NCBI GenBank assembly: GCA_013396525.1
Contig: VWYX01000387.1
Span: 435,325-499,324, forward strand
Reading direction: 5' to 3'
From: Chaetorhynchus papuensis
Taxonomy: Eukaryota > Chordata > Aves > Passeriformes > Rhipiduridae
Length of the DNA: 64,000 nt
Shown: piece after piece, positions 23,501-33,208 of the stretch
How positions within the stretch are numbered: the stretch's first letter is position 1
How the letters are laid out: every line of letters begins with the position of its first letter
Notes under the pieces: model-generated
Database searches by the model: none
What the model saw: the letters and a program-made list of their open reading frames with translations, nothing else
Told to the model about the DNA's origin: nothing
Position numbers and translations under genes: made by a program

Positions 23501-26500
23501 ATTTTTGGTGAAGTTCTTTGCAGATTCAGGAATAAGATTTTTTTTTCCCCATTTTAAGGATTTTTGTAATAGATGAAGTTGACCACACAAATCTGTGACT
23601 CTGGACTTAAACCCTTACTTAAGCGCTTAACTTTGTACCTAAAATCTGTGTCAAGTCAATGGGACAATTTGTGTCCAATAACTTAAGCATGTAAATAAGT
23701 GTTGAACATATTCCAGCCTAATCTGCCTGTGTTCTCCTACCTGGTTCAATACCTCCTGCAAGTCCTGCCCCATGGTGGATTTATGAAAGTCTTTTCCCTT
23801 TAGATGCAAACCCTCCGAAGATTTCCTCGCCGCCTGCCAGCTCCTCAGTGAACACCTCCCAGAAATCAGGAGCACAAGCGACAAGCATCTGGTACAGATA
23901 TTTCCCAATCCCATTTCAGACACGGTTCATGCTCTCTGTTCACTTTAATAGATGAGATTATCCCAATGGCACGTTGCAGGCTGTGCCCTGGACAGCTTTG
24001 TGAGGAGAGGGGGGTGAGGCGACATCTGAGTCAGTTTTAGAACAGCCAAAAAGAGAGGAAAAGGGGGGGAAAAAAAAAGGAAGATGAAGGCTTTGTCTGG
24101 TTACTCATCCAAGTTACCACAGGAAATTCCTTTCCCCCTCAAGTTATGGCAGCAATCACAAACCCACAAGCTCAGTGCTGGCTGGGTGGTGCCAGAGCAC
24201 GCGGGGCCGGGAGCTGGGGCAGGGACATCCCGGTGACACCTTGGTGTTTGCAGCGCCACGTCCTCGGCTCCGTCTCCCAGGAGTGGTTCCAGGTGTCCAG
24301 CCACGAGTCTTCCAGCCCGGAGGTGGTGGCAGCGTACCTGGGGGCGCTGGGGGACATCCAGCCCCAGCTGCTGGACACGGTGGTGAACCTGCCCGACAGG
24401 AACGGCAACACAGCTCTGCACTACAGCGTGTCCCACTCCAACTTCCCGGTGGCAAAGCTCCTGCTGGACACGGGTAGGAACGGCCACTCTGCCCAGCCAG
24501 GGCTTTTGTTGGGCAGGGGGTGGGAATGGCTCCTGCCACCGGGTTGTGGTCCCATGAGTGATGGCTACAGAGGGAACGGGGGCACATGGACAGTGCCAGA
24601 CATGGCAAACATCAAATGGGGTCCAGGGTCCTCCCAGGGAGCTCGGTCAGGAGCTGAAGGAGGTGGCACAGAGGTGGGGCTGAGGACCAGCAGCCACTTC
24701 CTGCAAGGGACCCATCCAGGAGACAAACATGGAGTCAACATCCATCCAGGAGACCAACAGGGGCCCAAGATCCATCCAAAACACAAGGATAGGGCCGAGG
24801 TCCATCCAGGAGACCTGGCTAGCCTCAAGACCAGCATCCCCTGTAGGTCAGCCCTGAGCCCGTGGGTGCAGTCAGGGGTCCCAGCTGAGGCTCCTCAGGG
24901 ACGTTAAGCATCAGTAATGCCCTCACATCTTGGGGGCTTTGCAGCCTGACTTTGGGGATGGCTCAGGGTCCCTGTACCCAAAGGGATGTCCCTCATGGCC
25001 CCAGTCCAGGTGGGATGGGGTGGTTCCCCAGCTTCTTGCAGCAGCCAAAGCCACATCATGGCATGTGGCAGGAGGACCAGACCCCTGAGAGCATAAGAAA
25101 CCCCCCAGCACCGCAGAAAAACTCCCATGTTAAACTATTGAACTTTCAGCTGGTGTTGCAATGAAAGAACAAAAATCTCAGCTGAGTTTGTACAGGGCAA
25201 AAATGTGCTCGTGCTCCGAGAGAATAGAGGCACTTTGGCCTTTTCTCATGGGCCGGACAATCCATGAAATGTTTGGGAAATGGCAGATTATCATACACAT
25301 CTATAACCCGATTGTTGCCGCAGAGGCGTAGGGAGGGAAGGGTTTGAGGCAGCTGCTTCCCCAGGGCGAGGCTGGACCCGAGCCCTCACCCTCAGACACA
25401 GCTCATTCCTCGTGGTGGAGCTGGAAATGGGCTCTTTGAAGTGAAAAATGAGTGAAACGGGGCCAGGATGTTTTCCACGCCCGTTGGGTGACGGGCGTCT
25501 CTGTGCTGCTCCCTTGCCACGGGAGCCAAAGCAAACAGCCCACAGCTCCATCCAGCATGTGCTCGAGGCGTTAATTATCCCCCTTTAATTTTTATTTGTT
25601 GTGGTCCTCAAAGTTAATTGAGTTGACCTCAACAGTTGTAATTAACTGTAGCACCAGGGGCCGTTCGTTTAATGCCGCGCTCAGAAGCCTGGATATTTAA
25701 CACAGATAAATCCCTGTCCTGTATCATCATGGAATAACTCCTGTTCCTGGGGATGTAACATGCCACACATTGTGTGACTCCCTCTTTCCTTTCTGTTCCC
25801 TCTGGGTGACCCATGGTGGGCTGGATCTGTCCCCTCCAGGCGTGTGCTGCCTGGACCTGCAGAACCGCGCCGGCTACACGGCCGTGATGCTCACGCCGCT
25901 GGCGACCCCCGAAACCCGCCAGGACATGGAGGTGGTGATGAGGCTGCTGAAGGAGGGGGATGTCAACCTGAGAGCTGCCCAGGTGCGTGACAGGAAACAT
26001 CTGGGGGAATCATTTGGGTTCCATGGCAGCGCCAGGCTGAGACTCGGCAGCAGGGAGCGGGTTGGAGCTGCTGCTTCCCAAACGTTCCAAAAGCAACCTC
26101 GGCTAAGTTGCATCCTTGGCCACCCACCAGCTCCCTGGGAAGGGGTGTGACAGCTGGGGGAAATGGAGAGACTCAAAAAGACTGAACAGTTTTCAAACAA
26201 GTTTTTCTGAGGTAAAAATCAGAAGTGGCACCAGGGAGGAGCAGTGGGGGGTGAACCCCAGGGCATGGGAGCCCCAGGCTTGCTGGTGAGCTTCATCAGA
26301 GTCACAAATTTTGTTCTCAGGGATGAGAGTGCCCTCATCCATCTCTGCTCCCAAACTGCACTAAAAGTTAGTCCAGATCTGAGTTAAACCACCCAGGAGG
26401 GTTTGGGGGACCCACATTTCAGGGCAGCTGGGCAGTTTGGCCGTGCTGCTGCAAGGATCTTCCACAAGTGATCGTGTGTCTCTCACAACACCTGCTGAGG

Positions 26501-26721
26501 AGCCCCAACATGAAGTCGTGATTTAATCACAACATGCAATGGGATGCAATATGAATAGGAATTATTATCACAGATGTGCCGTGCAATAATAACATGCAAT
26601 GTTGTGATATGTGGTTATGGGATGTGGGTTAGCAGTGGGCTTGGCAGTGCCGGGTTAATGGCTGGACTCGGTGATCTCAGAGGGCTTTGCCAATCTAAAT
26701 GATTCTGTGATTCTATACATG

Positions 26722-26808
<87 letters not shown>

Positions 26809-28386
26809 TACTATTTTTATCATTATTATCATCATCTCTGGAGGTCTGGGTGAGCAGGGCTGTGGGAGGAGGCGGGCAGAGGGTGCTCAGCCTGTCCCTG
26901 TGCCCCCGCAGGGAGGCCAGACCGCGCTGATGCTGGGGGTCAGCCACGAGCGGGACGACATGGTGCGAGCCCTGCTGTCCTGCCAGGCCGATGTCAACCT
27001 GCAGGACGAGGAGGGGACCACGGCCCTGATGGTGGCCTGTCGCCAGGGCAACGCCGACATTGTCAGGCTGCTCCTGGCCCAGCCCGGCTGCCAGGTCACG
27101 CTGACCGACAAGGTGAGGTGATGCCTTGAGAGGCCTCCTAGAAACAGAGACTAGACAGGAGTAAAGGGAATAAAGGTGGGGATTTATTGGAAAGGGTTTC
27201 AAAGGCACCCCTGGGGAGCCAGAGGCTGCTGCCCAGATGGGCCCCGAGATGGACGAGAGGTCACGAGTTCTTCCCACTTTGATAGGTTTGGTTCATTTGC
27301 ATCTCAGGGTTAATTCTCCAATTAAAGCTTCAGTTTAATGATGGAATTCCCCTCAGCTTGCCCCCCTCTCAGAGGCTTTTGGTTTATACATTTAGTGCCA
27401 AGGACGGTCTGGGTGTCCTTGGAGAGCAGGCCCGGAGAGGCTTTGTTGTGTCTGCCCAGCACGAGAGAGCAGATATTAACAGAAATTAACAGAAATTATC
27501 TTCAGAGTTACACACTGGGCAGTGCAGGGTTTGAAAAATATAAAAGTTAAAACCTAAGGCATCAGAGGCTCCAGCACCAGCACAGCCTCACTGCACCAGC
27601 GAGAAAAACTCAGCTGGGATCATGTGCTCCAGGCAGCAATCCCAGAGGGGTGAGTTTTAAGTGAAGAAGTGCAATTTCAGTCCATTTTTTAAAATCAGGG
27701 AATCACTTATACGAGGGTAGCCCTGGTTTTGGTGCCGATGGGGTGGCTGTGACAGCATCCTCCATCCCAGCCATAGACTGGGCAGGAGCACTGGTGTAAT
27801 CCTAAAAAAAAACCCAGATGAAATCCTGGACATGTGGAATCAGCTTCAGCTCCAAGAAATTAGCAGCAATTAACTCCTCCCCGAGAACGAAGCCTCTCCA
27901 TGGGGATGTGTGGGATGGGGGTGGGGATGGGGCTGGGCTGGGAGCGGCGTGGCCGCTGGAAATTCCTCCTGCTGGGCCACAGGGGGGGGGGGGGGGGGGG
28001 ATGGGGCTGGGCTGGGAGCGGCGTGGCCGCTGGAAATTCCTCCTGCTGGGCCACAGGGCTGCGCTTGGAATTACGGCACTATTCCTAATTAAACTCTAAT
28101 TTTATCTGAGACGTGCAGGAGGGCACCGGGGCCAGGCAGAGGCACAGCTGGGCTGAGTTTGGTGCGGTCGAGGCGCAAAGGGAGGTTTGCGGGACGGTGA
28201 CTCGCTGTAAACAGGGAGGAAGGGGAGGGAGGGAGGGAGGTTTTGGGGATGGAGCCGGGATTCAGGCAGTGATGTCTCACCCCCTCTGTCCTGCAGGGCG
28301 GTAACTCGGCGCTGTCACTGGCACAGGGGGACATCGCTGCTCTCCTGCGAGCCCACCTGGAGCTCAGCCCGTCGCTGTCGGTGTGA
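17491..28386 (+). CDS. KANK4: KANK4, KN motif and ankyrin repeat domain protein (complete, 9 coding exons)
   Basis: KANK proteins bind talin through the N-terminal KN motif, recruit liprin-beta through the coiled coil and help couple focal adhesions to the cortical microtubule complex; KANK4 is the least studied member. Spliced coding exons: 17491-17506, 18863-20713, 21671-21782, 23060-23263, 23804-23891, 24254-24473, 25840-25982, 26912-27112, 28297-28386. They total 2925 nt, 974 aa plus stop, close to the human length (about 995 aa). All junctions are GT-AG and the phases agree. Visible domains: KN motif at about residues 22-60 (with LDLDFLKYVDDIEKGNTI), coiled coil at about 334-404, a conserved block IGQYVKKIQELLQEQW at about 550-600, and ankyrin repeats at about 765-970. 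The start has an optimal Kozak context (ccaccATGG). The gene faces PATJ tail to tail. Assignment to KANK4 rather than KANK1-3 rests on the MEKT start, the central blocks and the neighbouring gene. Confidence 0.95.
18863..20713 (+). CDS. KANK4: KANK4 coding exon 2: KN motif, linker, coiled coil
   Basis: This large exon encodes residues 6-622. It begins after a NAGNAG acceptor (ttgtttcag|cag), so use of 18866 instead would remove one Ala. The KN motif with its talin-binding LDLDF core is at residues 22-60. A Pro/Arg/Ala-rich linker follows, including a short internal duplication GWPRAEPGWPRD (about 19262-19297) and a nine-base repeat giving AADAANAANA (about 19611-19640). A heptad-rich coiled coil covers about 334-404. 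A conserved segment from VDPIGQYVKKI to about LLSAYSS precedes the donor cagttgg|gtaaat. Base composition is strongly GC-rich, which also creates long antisense frames of no significance. Confidence 0.95.
21671..21782 (+). CDS. KANK4: KANK4 coding exon 3
   Basis: Encodes residues 623-659 plus two bases. It contains the conserved block SLKSIMKKK and GGNGTKKNLQFVGVNGG, a signature of KANK4. The acceptor is ttttggtag| and the donor ggtgg|gtaagc. The phase joins cleanly on both sides. Confidence 0.93.
23060..23263 (+). CDS. KANK4: KANK4 coding exon 4 (acidic Ser/Glu-rich linker)
   Basis: Encodes residues 660-727 plus two bases. It starts GYETTSSEDTSS, matching the conserved YETTSSE block of KANK4, and continues as a low-complexity acidic linker with EDDDEQE. 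The acceptor is ctcaaatag| and the donor ctcacag|gtaacc. The acidic tail of the exon is expected to vary between species. Confidence 0.9.
23804..23891 (+). CDS. KANK4: KANK4 coding exon 5
   Basis: Encodes residues 728-757, including KPSEDFLAACQLLSEHLPE, the helical segment that leads into the KANK ankyrin domain. The acceptor is tcccttTAG| and the donor catctg|gtacag. The exon ends in phase 0. Confidence 0.9.
24254..24473 (+). CDS. KANK4: KANK4 coding exon 6 (first ankyrin repeats)
   Basis: Encodes residues 758-830 plus one base, starting RHVLGSVSQEWFQVSS. It includes the ankyrin repeat with DRNGNTALHYSVSHSNF at about 805-821. The acceptor is ggtgtttgcag| and the donor acacgg|gtagga. The reading frame stays open past the donor to 24907. 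Confidence 0.93.
24711..24830 (+). repeat. 30-bp minisatellite in KANK4 intron
   Basis: Four units begin with catccagg or a close variant at 24711, 24741, 24771 and 24801, an exact 30-base period. As 30 is a multiple of 3, the frame continuing from coding exon 6 would give 10-residue repeats of the HPGD type. Confidence 0.8.
25840..25982 (+). CDS. KANK4: KANK4 coding exon 7 (ankyrin repeat)
   Basis: Encodes residues 831-878 with NRAGYTAVMLTPLATPETRQDM, then LLKEGDVNLRAAQ, typical of the KANK ankyrin domain. The acceptor is tcccctccag| and the donor gcccag|gtgcgt. It ends in phase 0. Confidence 0.93.
26600..26716 (+). mobile_element. CR1 LINE 3' end
   Basis: Sense-oriented CR1 end: ggctggactcggtgatctca, agggctttgccaatctaaat and gattctgtgattctat. 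The terminal 8-base repeats are followed by a (CAT)n(TTA)n microsatellite, which probably arose from the element's 3' tail. Confidence 0.85.
26717..26840 (+). repeat. Compound (CAT)n(TTA)n microsatellite
   Basis: About 14 CAT units run from around 26719, followed by about 19 TTA units to around 26818, with imperfect copies to 26840. It lies immediately 3' of the CR1 end and 71 bases before the next KANK4 exon, so length variation would alter the upstream part of that intron. Confidence 0.9.
26912..27112 (+). CDS. KANK4: KANK4 coding exon 8 (core ankyrin repeats)
   Basis: Encodes residues 879-945, exactly 67 codons. It has two near-consensus repeats: GGQTALMLGVSHERDDMV with LLSCQADVN, then GTTALMVACRQGNADIV with LLLAQPGC. 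This is the best conserved part of the protein. The acceptor is tgcccccgcag| and the donor gacaag|gtgagg. Confidence 0.95.
27113..28296 (+). other. KANK4: Last KANK4 intron
   Basis: About 1.2 kb between coding exons 8 and 9. It holds a 74-bp duplication with a 19-base G run (27927-28057) and no further coding signal. A retained-intron transcript would stop almost at once, because the donor ...aaggtgaggtga includes an in-frame TGA at 27119-27121. Confidence 0.75.
27927..28057 (+). repeat. 74-bp tandem duplication with a 19-base G run
   Basis: A unit beginning atggggctgggctgggagcg occurs at 27927 and again at 28001, an offset of 74. Both copies continue with ggccgctggaaattcctcct and gctgggccacaggg. 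The copies are separated by an unbroken run of G from 27982 to 28000. The identity of the copies implies a recent event. The G run is a hazard for sequencing and could form a G-quadruplex. Confidence 0.9.
28297..28386 (+). CDS. KANK4: KANK4 coding exon 9 (last ankyrin repeat, stop)
   Basis: Encodes residues 946-974 and a TGA stop at 28384-28386. It opens GGNSALSLAQGDIAALLRAH. The last ankyrin repeat seems to lack about four to five residues between its two helices compared with the usual GH-containing loop. The acceptor is tctgtcctgcag|. The short tail ELSPSLSV ends the protein. Confidence 0.85.
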   Translation, partial: GGNSALSLAQGDIAALLRAHLELSPSLSV

Positions 28387-28869
28387 GCCGGCGGGGAGAA
28401 GCCGGGACGGGAGCTGGGGGCGAACAGCTCCTCCCTGAACAGCCCCGCCGAGGCAGGGCCGGGACAGCGGGGGCACCGGGGAGGAACCTCCCTGCATTAC
28501 CTGAATAATGTTCCCTGGGTCTAATTCTCCTCACTCACACCCCTAACCCACGAACAACTCCAGACTCTCCTATCCGCCCCTCCCGGTGTAGATTTGGCAG
28601 GTGAGCAACCAAAAGGAATGAGAAAAGCACATTAGAACAGCAATACTTAAGTCTTTTCCATCCTGAGGTTATGGGTGTCCTTTTAATCGACTACTTAACT
28701 GTATCTCATTTAACTTGTAAGTTTGTGTCCTAATATTTATTATCAGCTCTTCTGTGAGTAGTGGCAGGCAGCGATTACTCAGTGTATGTAACAACAAACA
28801 CAAGCTGGATGGATTATGGAAGGCACAAAATCCTATTTATGTTTGCTTATTGCGGGGTCTGATGTAAGA

Positions 28870-28875
28870 ATTAAA
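28870..28875 (+). terminator. KANK4: Candidate proximal poly(A) signal of KANK4 (ATTAAA)
   Basis: ATTAAA about 485 bases after the stop codon, in AT-rich sequence. This common variant hexamer is followed by only a weak GT-rich element. Confidence 0.3.
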
Positions 28876-29384
28876 AATTAATGCTCTAGGAAAATATTTG
28901 AGTATGCCAGACCCAAACACACAGACATTGTTTTGCCTGGATTTGGAATTACCATATGGCTCTTATTTTTCCCTAATTAAGTTTGAGCTGACGGGGAGGA
29001 GCAGCATCCCATTGACAGGCTCTGCATCACGGCAAGGCGGAGCAGGGCATTCCAAGCACTGGGAGATCCCAGCAGATTCCCAGCACAGGGTGTGTTAATG
29101 CTGCCCAAGAGCTCCGTGGAGTGGCTTTGCTGGCCTTTTGGACCAGTGTGTGCTCCCTGCTTTCCCTCTGCTCAATTTTAATATTCCCAAACTCCTCCTG
29201 TAAAGCCAAGCTGCTGGAATTGGGTCTCCCCCACCTTGGAGCAGCCACAGGGTCCAGCATCACCTCAGATCAGGGGTTTTCTCCTAAATCCCTCTGCTTC
29301 TGACAGAGAGGGAGGCTGGGCTCAGGCCCCACTTTCCCAAGCATCTTTATTTTGCTGCATCAGGACCCACTGGATGCTCTCCCC

Positions 29385-29459
29385 TTTTTTTTTTTTTTTT
29401 TCTGTGTGGCAAACCCAGACCTCCCTGATTAGCTAATTACTCTTTTTTTTTTTTTTTTT
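29385..29459 (+). repeat. Two poly(T) tracts
   Basis: Runs of 17 T (29385-29401) and 17 T (29443-29459) separated by about 40 bases of unique sequence. On the - strand they are poly(A) runs and may be remnants of retroposon tails. No element body is recognisable. Confidence 0.7.
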
Positions 29460-29729
29460 CCTAACTAAGCAGAAGTAAATTCCAGACCACTTTGGTTGTT
29501 GTTAAGTCAGTTCACATCCTGGCAAAATGTCTCTTGAGCTGCCTAGAGCCCCCATCCTTGCAGGGAGGGGAGAACAGCCCTGACCTCTGTTTTCCATGGA
29601 AATGTGCCATCTGCTCAATTTTCTTTCCTTTCTTCACACTTTCAGCCCAGAGCATTTGCTGTCTCCAACTTCTATCTGCCTTTTTTTTTTAATCTATATC
29701 CCCAAATGCAGTTGCCTCCTTTATGAACA

Positions 29730-29735
29730 AATAAA
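29730..29735 (+). terminator. KANK4: Candidate distal poly(A) signal of KANK4 (AATAAA)
   Basis: AATAAA at 29730-29735, followed about 20 bases later by a GT-rich stretch (tgcgtgtgctgctgt) that suits a downstream element. It is the best poly(A) site on the + strand after the KANK4 stop. Confidence 0.4.
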
Positions 29736-30889
29736 CTGAGTTAAAACCTTGCCCTGCGTGTGCTGCTGTCCCCATGGCTGTGGCTTTTCTGGGGTGACTT
29801 CAGCACCAAACCAGCCCTTTTTGAGGTGTTTCTTCACATCAGCGACCCCTCTGCCCCATCCCCAGGGAGGTCCCTGCACAGACATGGCAAGGTGGGATAT
29901 TTTTTGCAGGAATTCCCCCAATTTGTATACAGAAGCCAGCACGGGCATCCCTGCCAGGCCCCAGCTGCAAACAAAAAGAGCCATAACACCATTTTGTGGC
30001 AGTTTTCACTGAGGTTTTTTTCCTGACAGCTCTGGATCCATGCCTGCACAGAGGAATTTCACTCTGACTCCTGCTGCTTCCCTGAGGAAGGGGAAAGTTC
30101 CGGCTTCAGCAGCATAAATGAAGGAGATTTTCTGCTAAGGATCAGGGTGGCTGTGGGAAGTGCCTGCCTCCTCCTCAATTTGGGGACAGGGAAGTTGTTT
30201 TTGGGGTGTGCTGCAGCTCTGCAGAGAGGCACCACAGACTTTGCTGCCTTCCCCCTTTCCCTTCTGTTCCCATCCCTGCAGCCCAGGCTGGTTAACTGCA
30301 TCCCCAGCATGATTATTTTCATTCCTTTGCCTCATATTTCCTCTTTGCCCCTCAAACCATCTCCCCAGGGAGGAGCAGCTCCCACAGGGTGATCCCCAGG
30401 AGCAGCTCCTCTGCTCATGGGGACCCTGAGGGATCATGGGTGGATTGATGCTGCCCCTGGCATCTCCCAGTGCCCCAAAATCCTGCTGTCAAATTACCAA
30501 TATTGCACAAAAAATAGTCTGTGGGGTCTCAGAGCCATAGAGAGCCAGAGCCAGCCTTAATTTATATATTCCAGTATCACTGTAGAGATCAAACTAAATA
30601 TAGGCAAGGAGAAGCACACCCCCAGTGCGAGCACTGCGCAGGACAAATGGAGACAATTAAGTCACAGCAAGGAAAGGAATTAATCTAATGATCTTTACAG
30701 GCTCAGCATCCAGCAGCCCATCAGCTGTGAGGGGAAAGAATGACGAGGAGCTCGGCTGAACGTGATTTTTCCACTCTCCTTATGGGCATTTCCAGTGTAT
30801 CCCTTTCTTTTGCTGCCAGAGGAGAGGGGAGGGGAGGGACTCTGAGGGTCTCATCTGAAGCACCTCAGTGCTCAGGGAGAACCACGTCC

Positions 30890-31276
30890 CTCAATCATCC
30901 TCAGCATCAACAGGATCAGAGAGCTGGGGGTGTTCACCTGGAGAGGGGAAGGCTCCTAGGAGACTTCAGAGCCCTTTCCAGGGCCTAAAGGGGCTCCAGA
31001 AGAGATGGAGAGGGACCTGGGACAAGGGATGGAGGGACAGGACACAGGGAATGGCTTCCCACTGCCAGAGGGCAGGGCTAATTAGAGATCAGGGATAAAT
31101 TCCTCCCTGGGAGGGTGGGGAGGCCCTGGCACAGAGCAGCTGTGGCTGCCCCTGGATGCCTGGAAGTGTCCAAGGCCAGGTTGGAGCAGCCTGGGACAGT
31201 GGAAGGTGTCCCTGCCCATGGCAGGGGGATGGAACTGGATGAGCTTTTAAGGTCCCTTCCGACCCAAACCATTCCA
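30890..31276 (+). mobile_element. CR1 LINE fragment
   Basis: Sense-oriented CR1 3' part. Marks are gggtgttcacctggagaggg, gcctaaaggggctccagaag, gggacaagggatggaggg, gcctggaagtgtccaaggcc, ggtgtccctgcccatggcag and the terminal aaggtcccttccgacccaaa. The element is internally diverged with no intact frame. Confidence 0.9.
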
Positions 31277-32081
31277 GGATCCATCCAAAGAAAAACATCT
31301 CCTCTTGGCATGGTTATCATCCAGAACCTGCCCCATCAGCAGCTTGGACGGTGTCAGTGCAGCAGCTCTCAGCAGAATTTAATATCCATGGAAGAGATAA
31401 ATGTCTCAGCAGCAAAGGCAGATTTATTTGCTGCAGGGGCAGCGTGTCGGGCACAGCTCCTCTGCTTTGGGGTGTGTGGGGCCAAGCTGGCCCTGGTTCT
31501 GTCCCCACAGCTCAGTGTGGAAGGGCCAGTGTGCCCTGTTTTTGCCAGGATGGAATGCAGCTAGCAGCAGGAGTGAGATGGGCCATGATTTCCTTCCCTG
31601 GAAACCTCCTCTCGCTGCACCCAGGTGTGTCCTTTTTGCAGCACTGCCCTGTTCACAGGGAAGAGCCAGCTCACAGCTTGGGGATTTGTCTTTCCCGGGC
31701 TGGGCTGAGAAGATGGAGCATCCTCAGAGCATCCCTGGGGGCAGCTCCTGTGGCTGGGCCTCCCGCCCTGGGCTGAAGGCTGCAGAAATGCAATCTTTTG
31801 TCGACTGCTCCATCTAGTGCCACTTCAGCAGAAAAAGCGTCCGGAGCACAACACACGGAGCCGGGCTGGGCCCTGGGCAGCTTTCCCTGCCTGGTGTCTG
31901 GAGCGGTTCCATGAGGATGTGCCAGGATCCAGTGCTTACCTTGCAGACCCAGAACCAGGAATCTTTATCCTCGTTTTCTCATCTGTCTCAAAATGGGACT
32001 GTAAAGCCTTACATGGAAACATCTGCCCTGGAAAACATAACATTCCTCATGAGCTTTGTAACTTTTTAAGAATCCCTTAGG

Positions 32082-32203
32082 TTGGTCACGCTTGGAGCAA
32101 CCTGGGATAGAGGAAGGTGTCCCTGTCCATGGCAGAGGGTGGGATGGGATGAGCTTTAAGGTCTGTCCCAACCCAAACCATTCTGGGATTCTGGGATTCT
32201 AAA
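32082..32203 (+). mobile_element. CR1 LINE 3' end
   Basis: Contains gaaggtgtccctgtccatgg, gatgagctttaaggtctgtc, ccaacccaaaccattc and the terminal repeat tgggattctgggattct, a variant of the 8-base CR1 ending. Confidence 0.88.
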
Positions 32204-33202
32204 TAAAGAGGGAAGAAAGAGTTTATGCTACCACTGCATATTTTCCCTTTTTGTGCAGGAATTGGGAGTAAACTCTGCTTCACCCCCACCCTTGGGAAAG
32301 CAGCAGAGCCCTCAGAGCCCACTTGGAAAAGGCTAAAAGCAAAGTCAGGGTGATCCTTGCTCCTTTTCCACTGGGGATGCTGCAGAACATGGATCTCTCT
32401 GATTTGCTGCCAGCCTGGAAGGTGCAGCTATCACAGGGATGTGCATGTTAGGGAGCAAACCCTGCTGAGAGGGGTCACAGTGACATCCAGGACATCAACC
32501 CACCCCAATTCCAGACACAGACACAGTGTGAAGCCCTGGAGAAAGACGATAATGGAATTCTGCATCAACGCTCAGCACCACTGTAAAAACTGATGTTTTA
32601 TACAGGTGTGACATTAAGTTAATTCATCCCAGTTCTTTCAGGCAGAGGGACATTAACTGCTCCATCCTGGCATAATCACATTGCCTCTGTGGATGTCACA
32701 CTTCCAGCATGGTAATCACCACGGGATTAATTACAGGGAATTTTGGGGCATCACAATGATTCCTCCTGAGCAGGATAATGAGGTGCAGTCCCTCATCCCT
32801 CCAGGCTGACCTGCTGTCCCCAGCAGCCCACCCAACACCACCACGTCAGAACCTGGTTATGAGCTGGCCAAGAAATGCCAACAGCCCTGAGATGGCTCCT
32901 GATGATGCCAAAGATGTCCTTGATGCTGTCACTGCCAGCTGCAGCTTATTCCACGTCTCTCCAGGTGAGGAAGCTGATGGAGGGGCTGTGAACAGCACAT
33001 GGCCCTTCTAAAGCAAAGGCTCTGACAGCTGAGTCCTCAAACCAAGGCAGGAGAACCCTTAGGACAAGAGGAAACAGAGGAAAAGTTGTGCCAGAGGAGG
33101 TTTAGATGGGATATCAGGGCAACATCTCATGCAATAGCTTTTAACTCTGACCTAAATTAAAATACAGAATAAAACAAATGCACAACTACTTAGCAACCGA
33201 GC

Positions 33203-33208
33203 TTTATT
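33203..33208 (-). terminator. PATJ: Candidate distal poly(A) signal of PATJ
   Basis: The + strand tttatt reads AATAAA on the - strand. It is followed on that strand by a T/GT-rich stretch (ttgtgcatttgttttattct), the best downstream element among the candidates. Confidence 0.4.

Larger units (their letters stand above)
25983..26911 (+). other. KANK4: KANK4 intron between coding exons 7 and 8
   Basis: About 930 bases with no coding signal. It contains a CR1 3' end (26600-26716) followed directly by a compound trinucleotide microsatellite (26717-26840). A long - strand open frame across the microsatellite (Asn and Asp runs) comes from the repeat. Confidence 0.8.
28387..29760 (+). other. KANK4: KANK4 3' UTR (end uncertain)
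   Basis: Non-coding sequence after the KANK4 stop. It becomes AT-rich from about 28600, typical of a 3' UTR. Two T runs lie at 29385-29401 and 29443-29459. The end is set by the AATAAA candidate at 29730; an earlier ATTAAA at 28870 could also be used. Confidence 0.4.
29761..33180. other. Intergenic gap between the convergent genes
   Basis: No coding exon was recognised on either strand. It contains two CR1 fragments (30890-31276 and 32082-32203) and otherwise unremarkable sequence. Mammals carry the L1-derived gene L1TD1 between PATJ and KANK4, and no trace of an L1 ORF1-like frame is seen here. Confidence 0.7.

Noticed and set aside
26615..27277. - strand frame with long Asn and Asp runs
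   Set aside because: It is the translation of the (CAT)n(TTA)n microsatellite plus the complement of a KANK4 exon.
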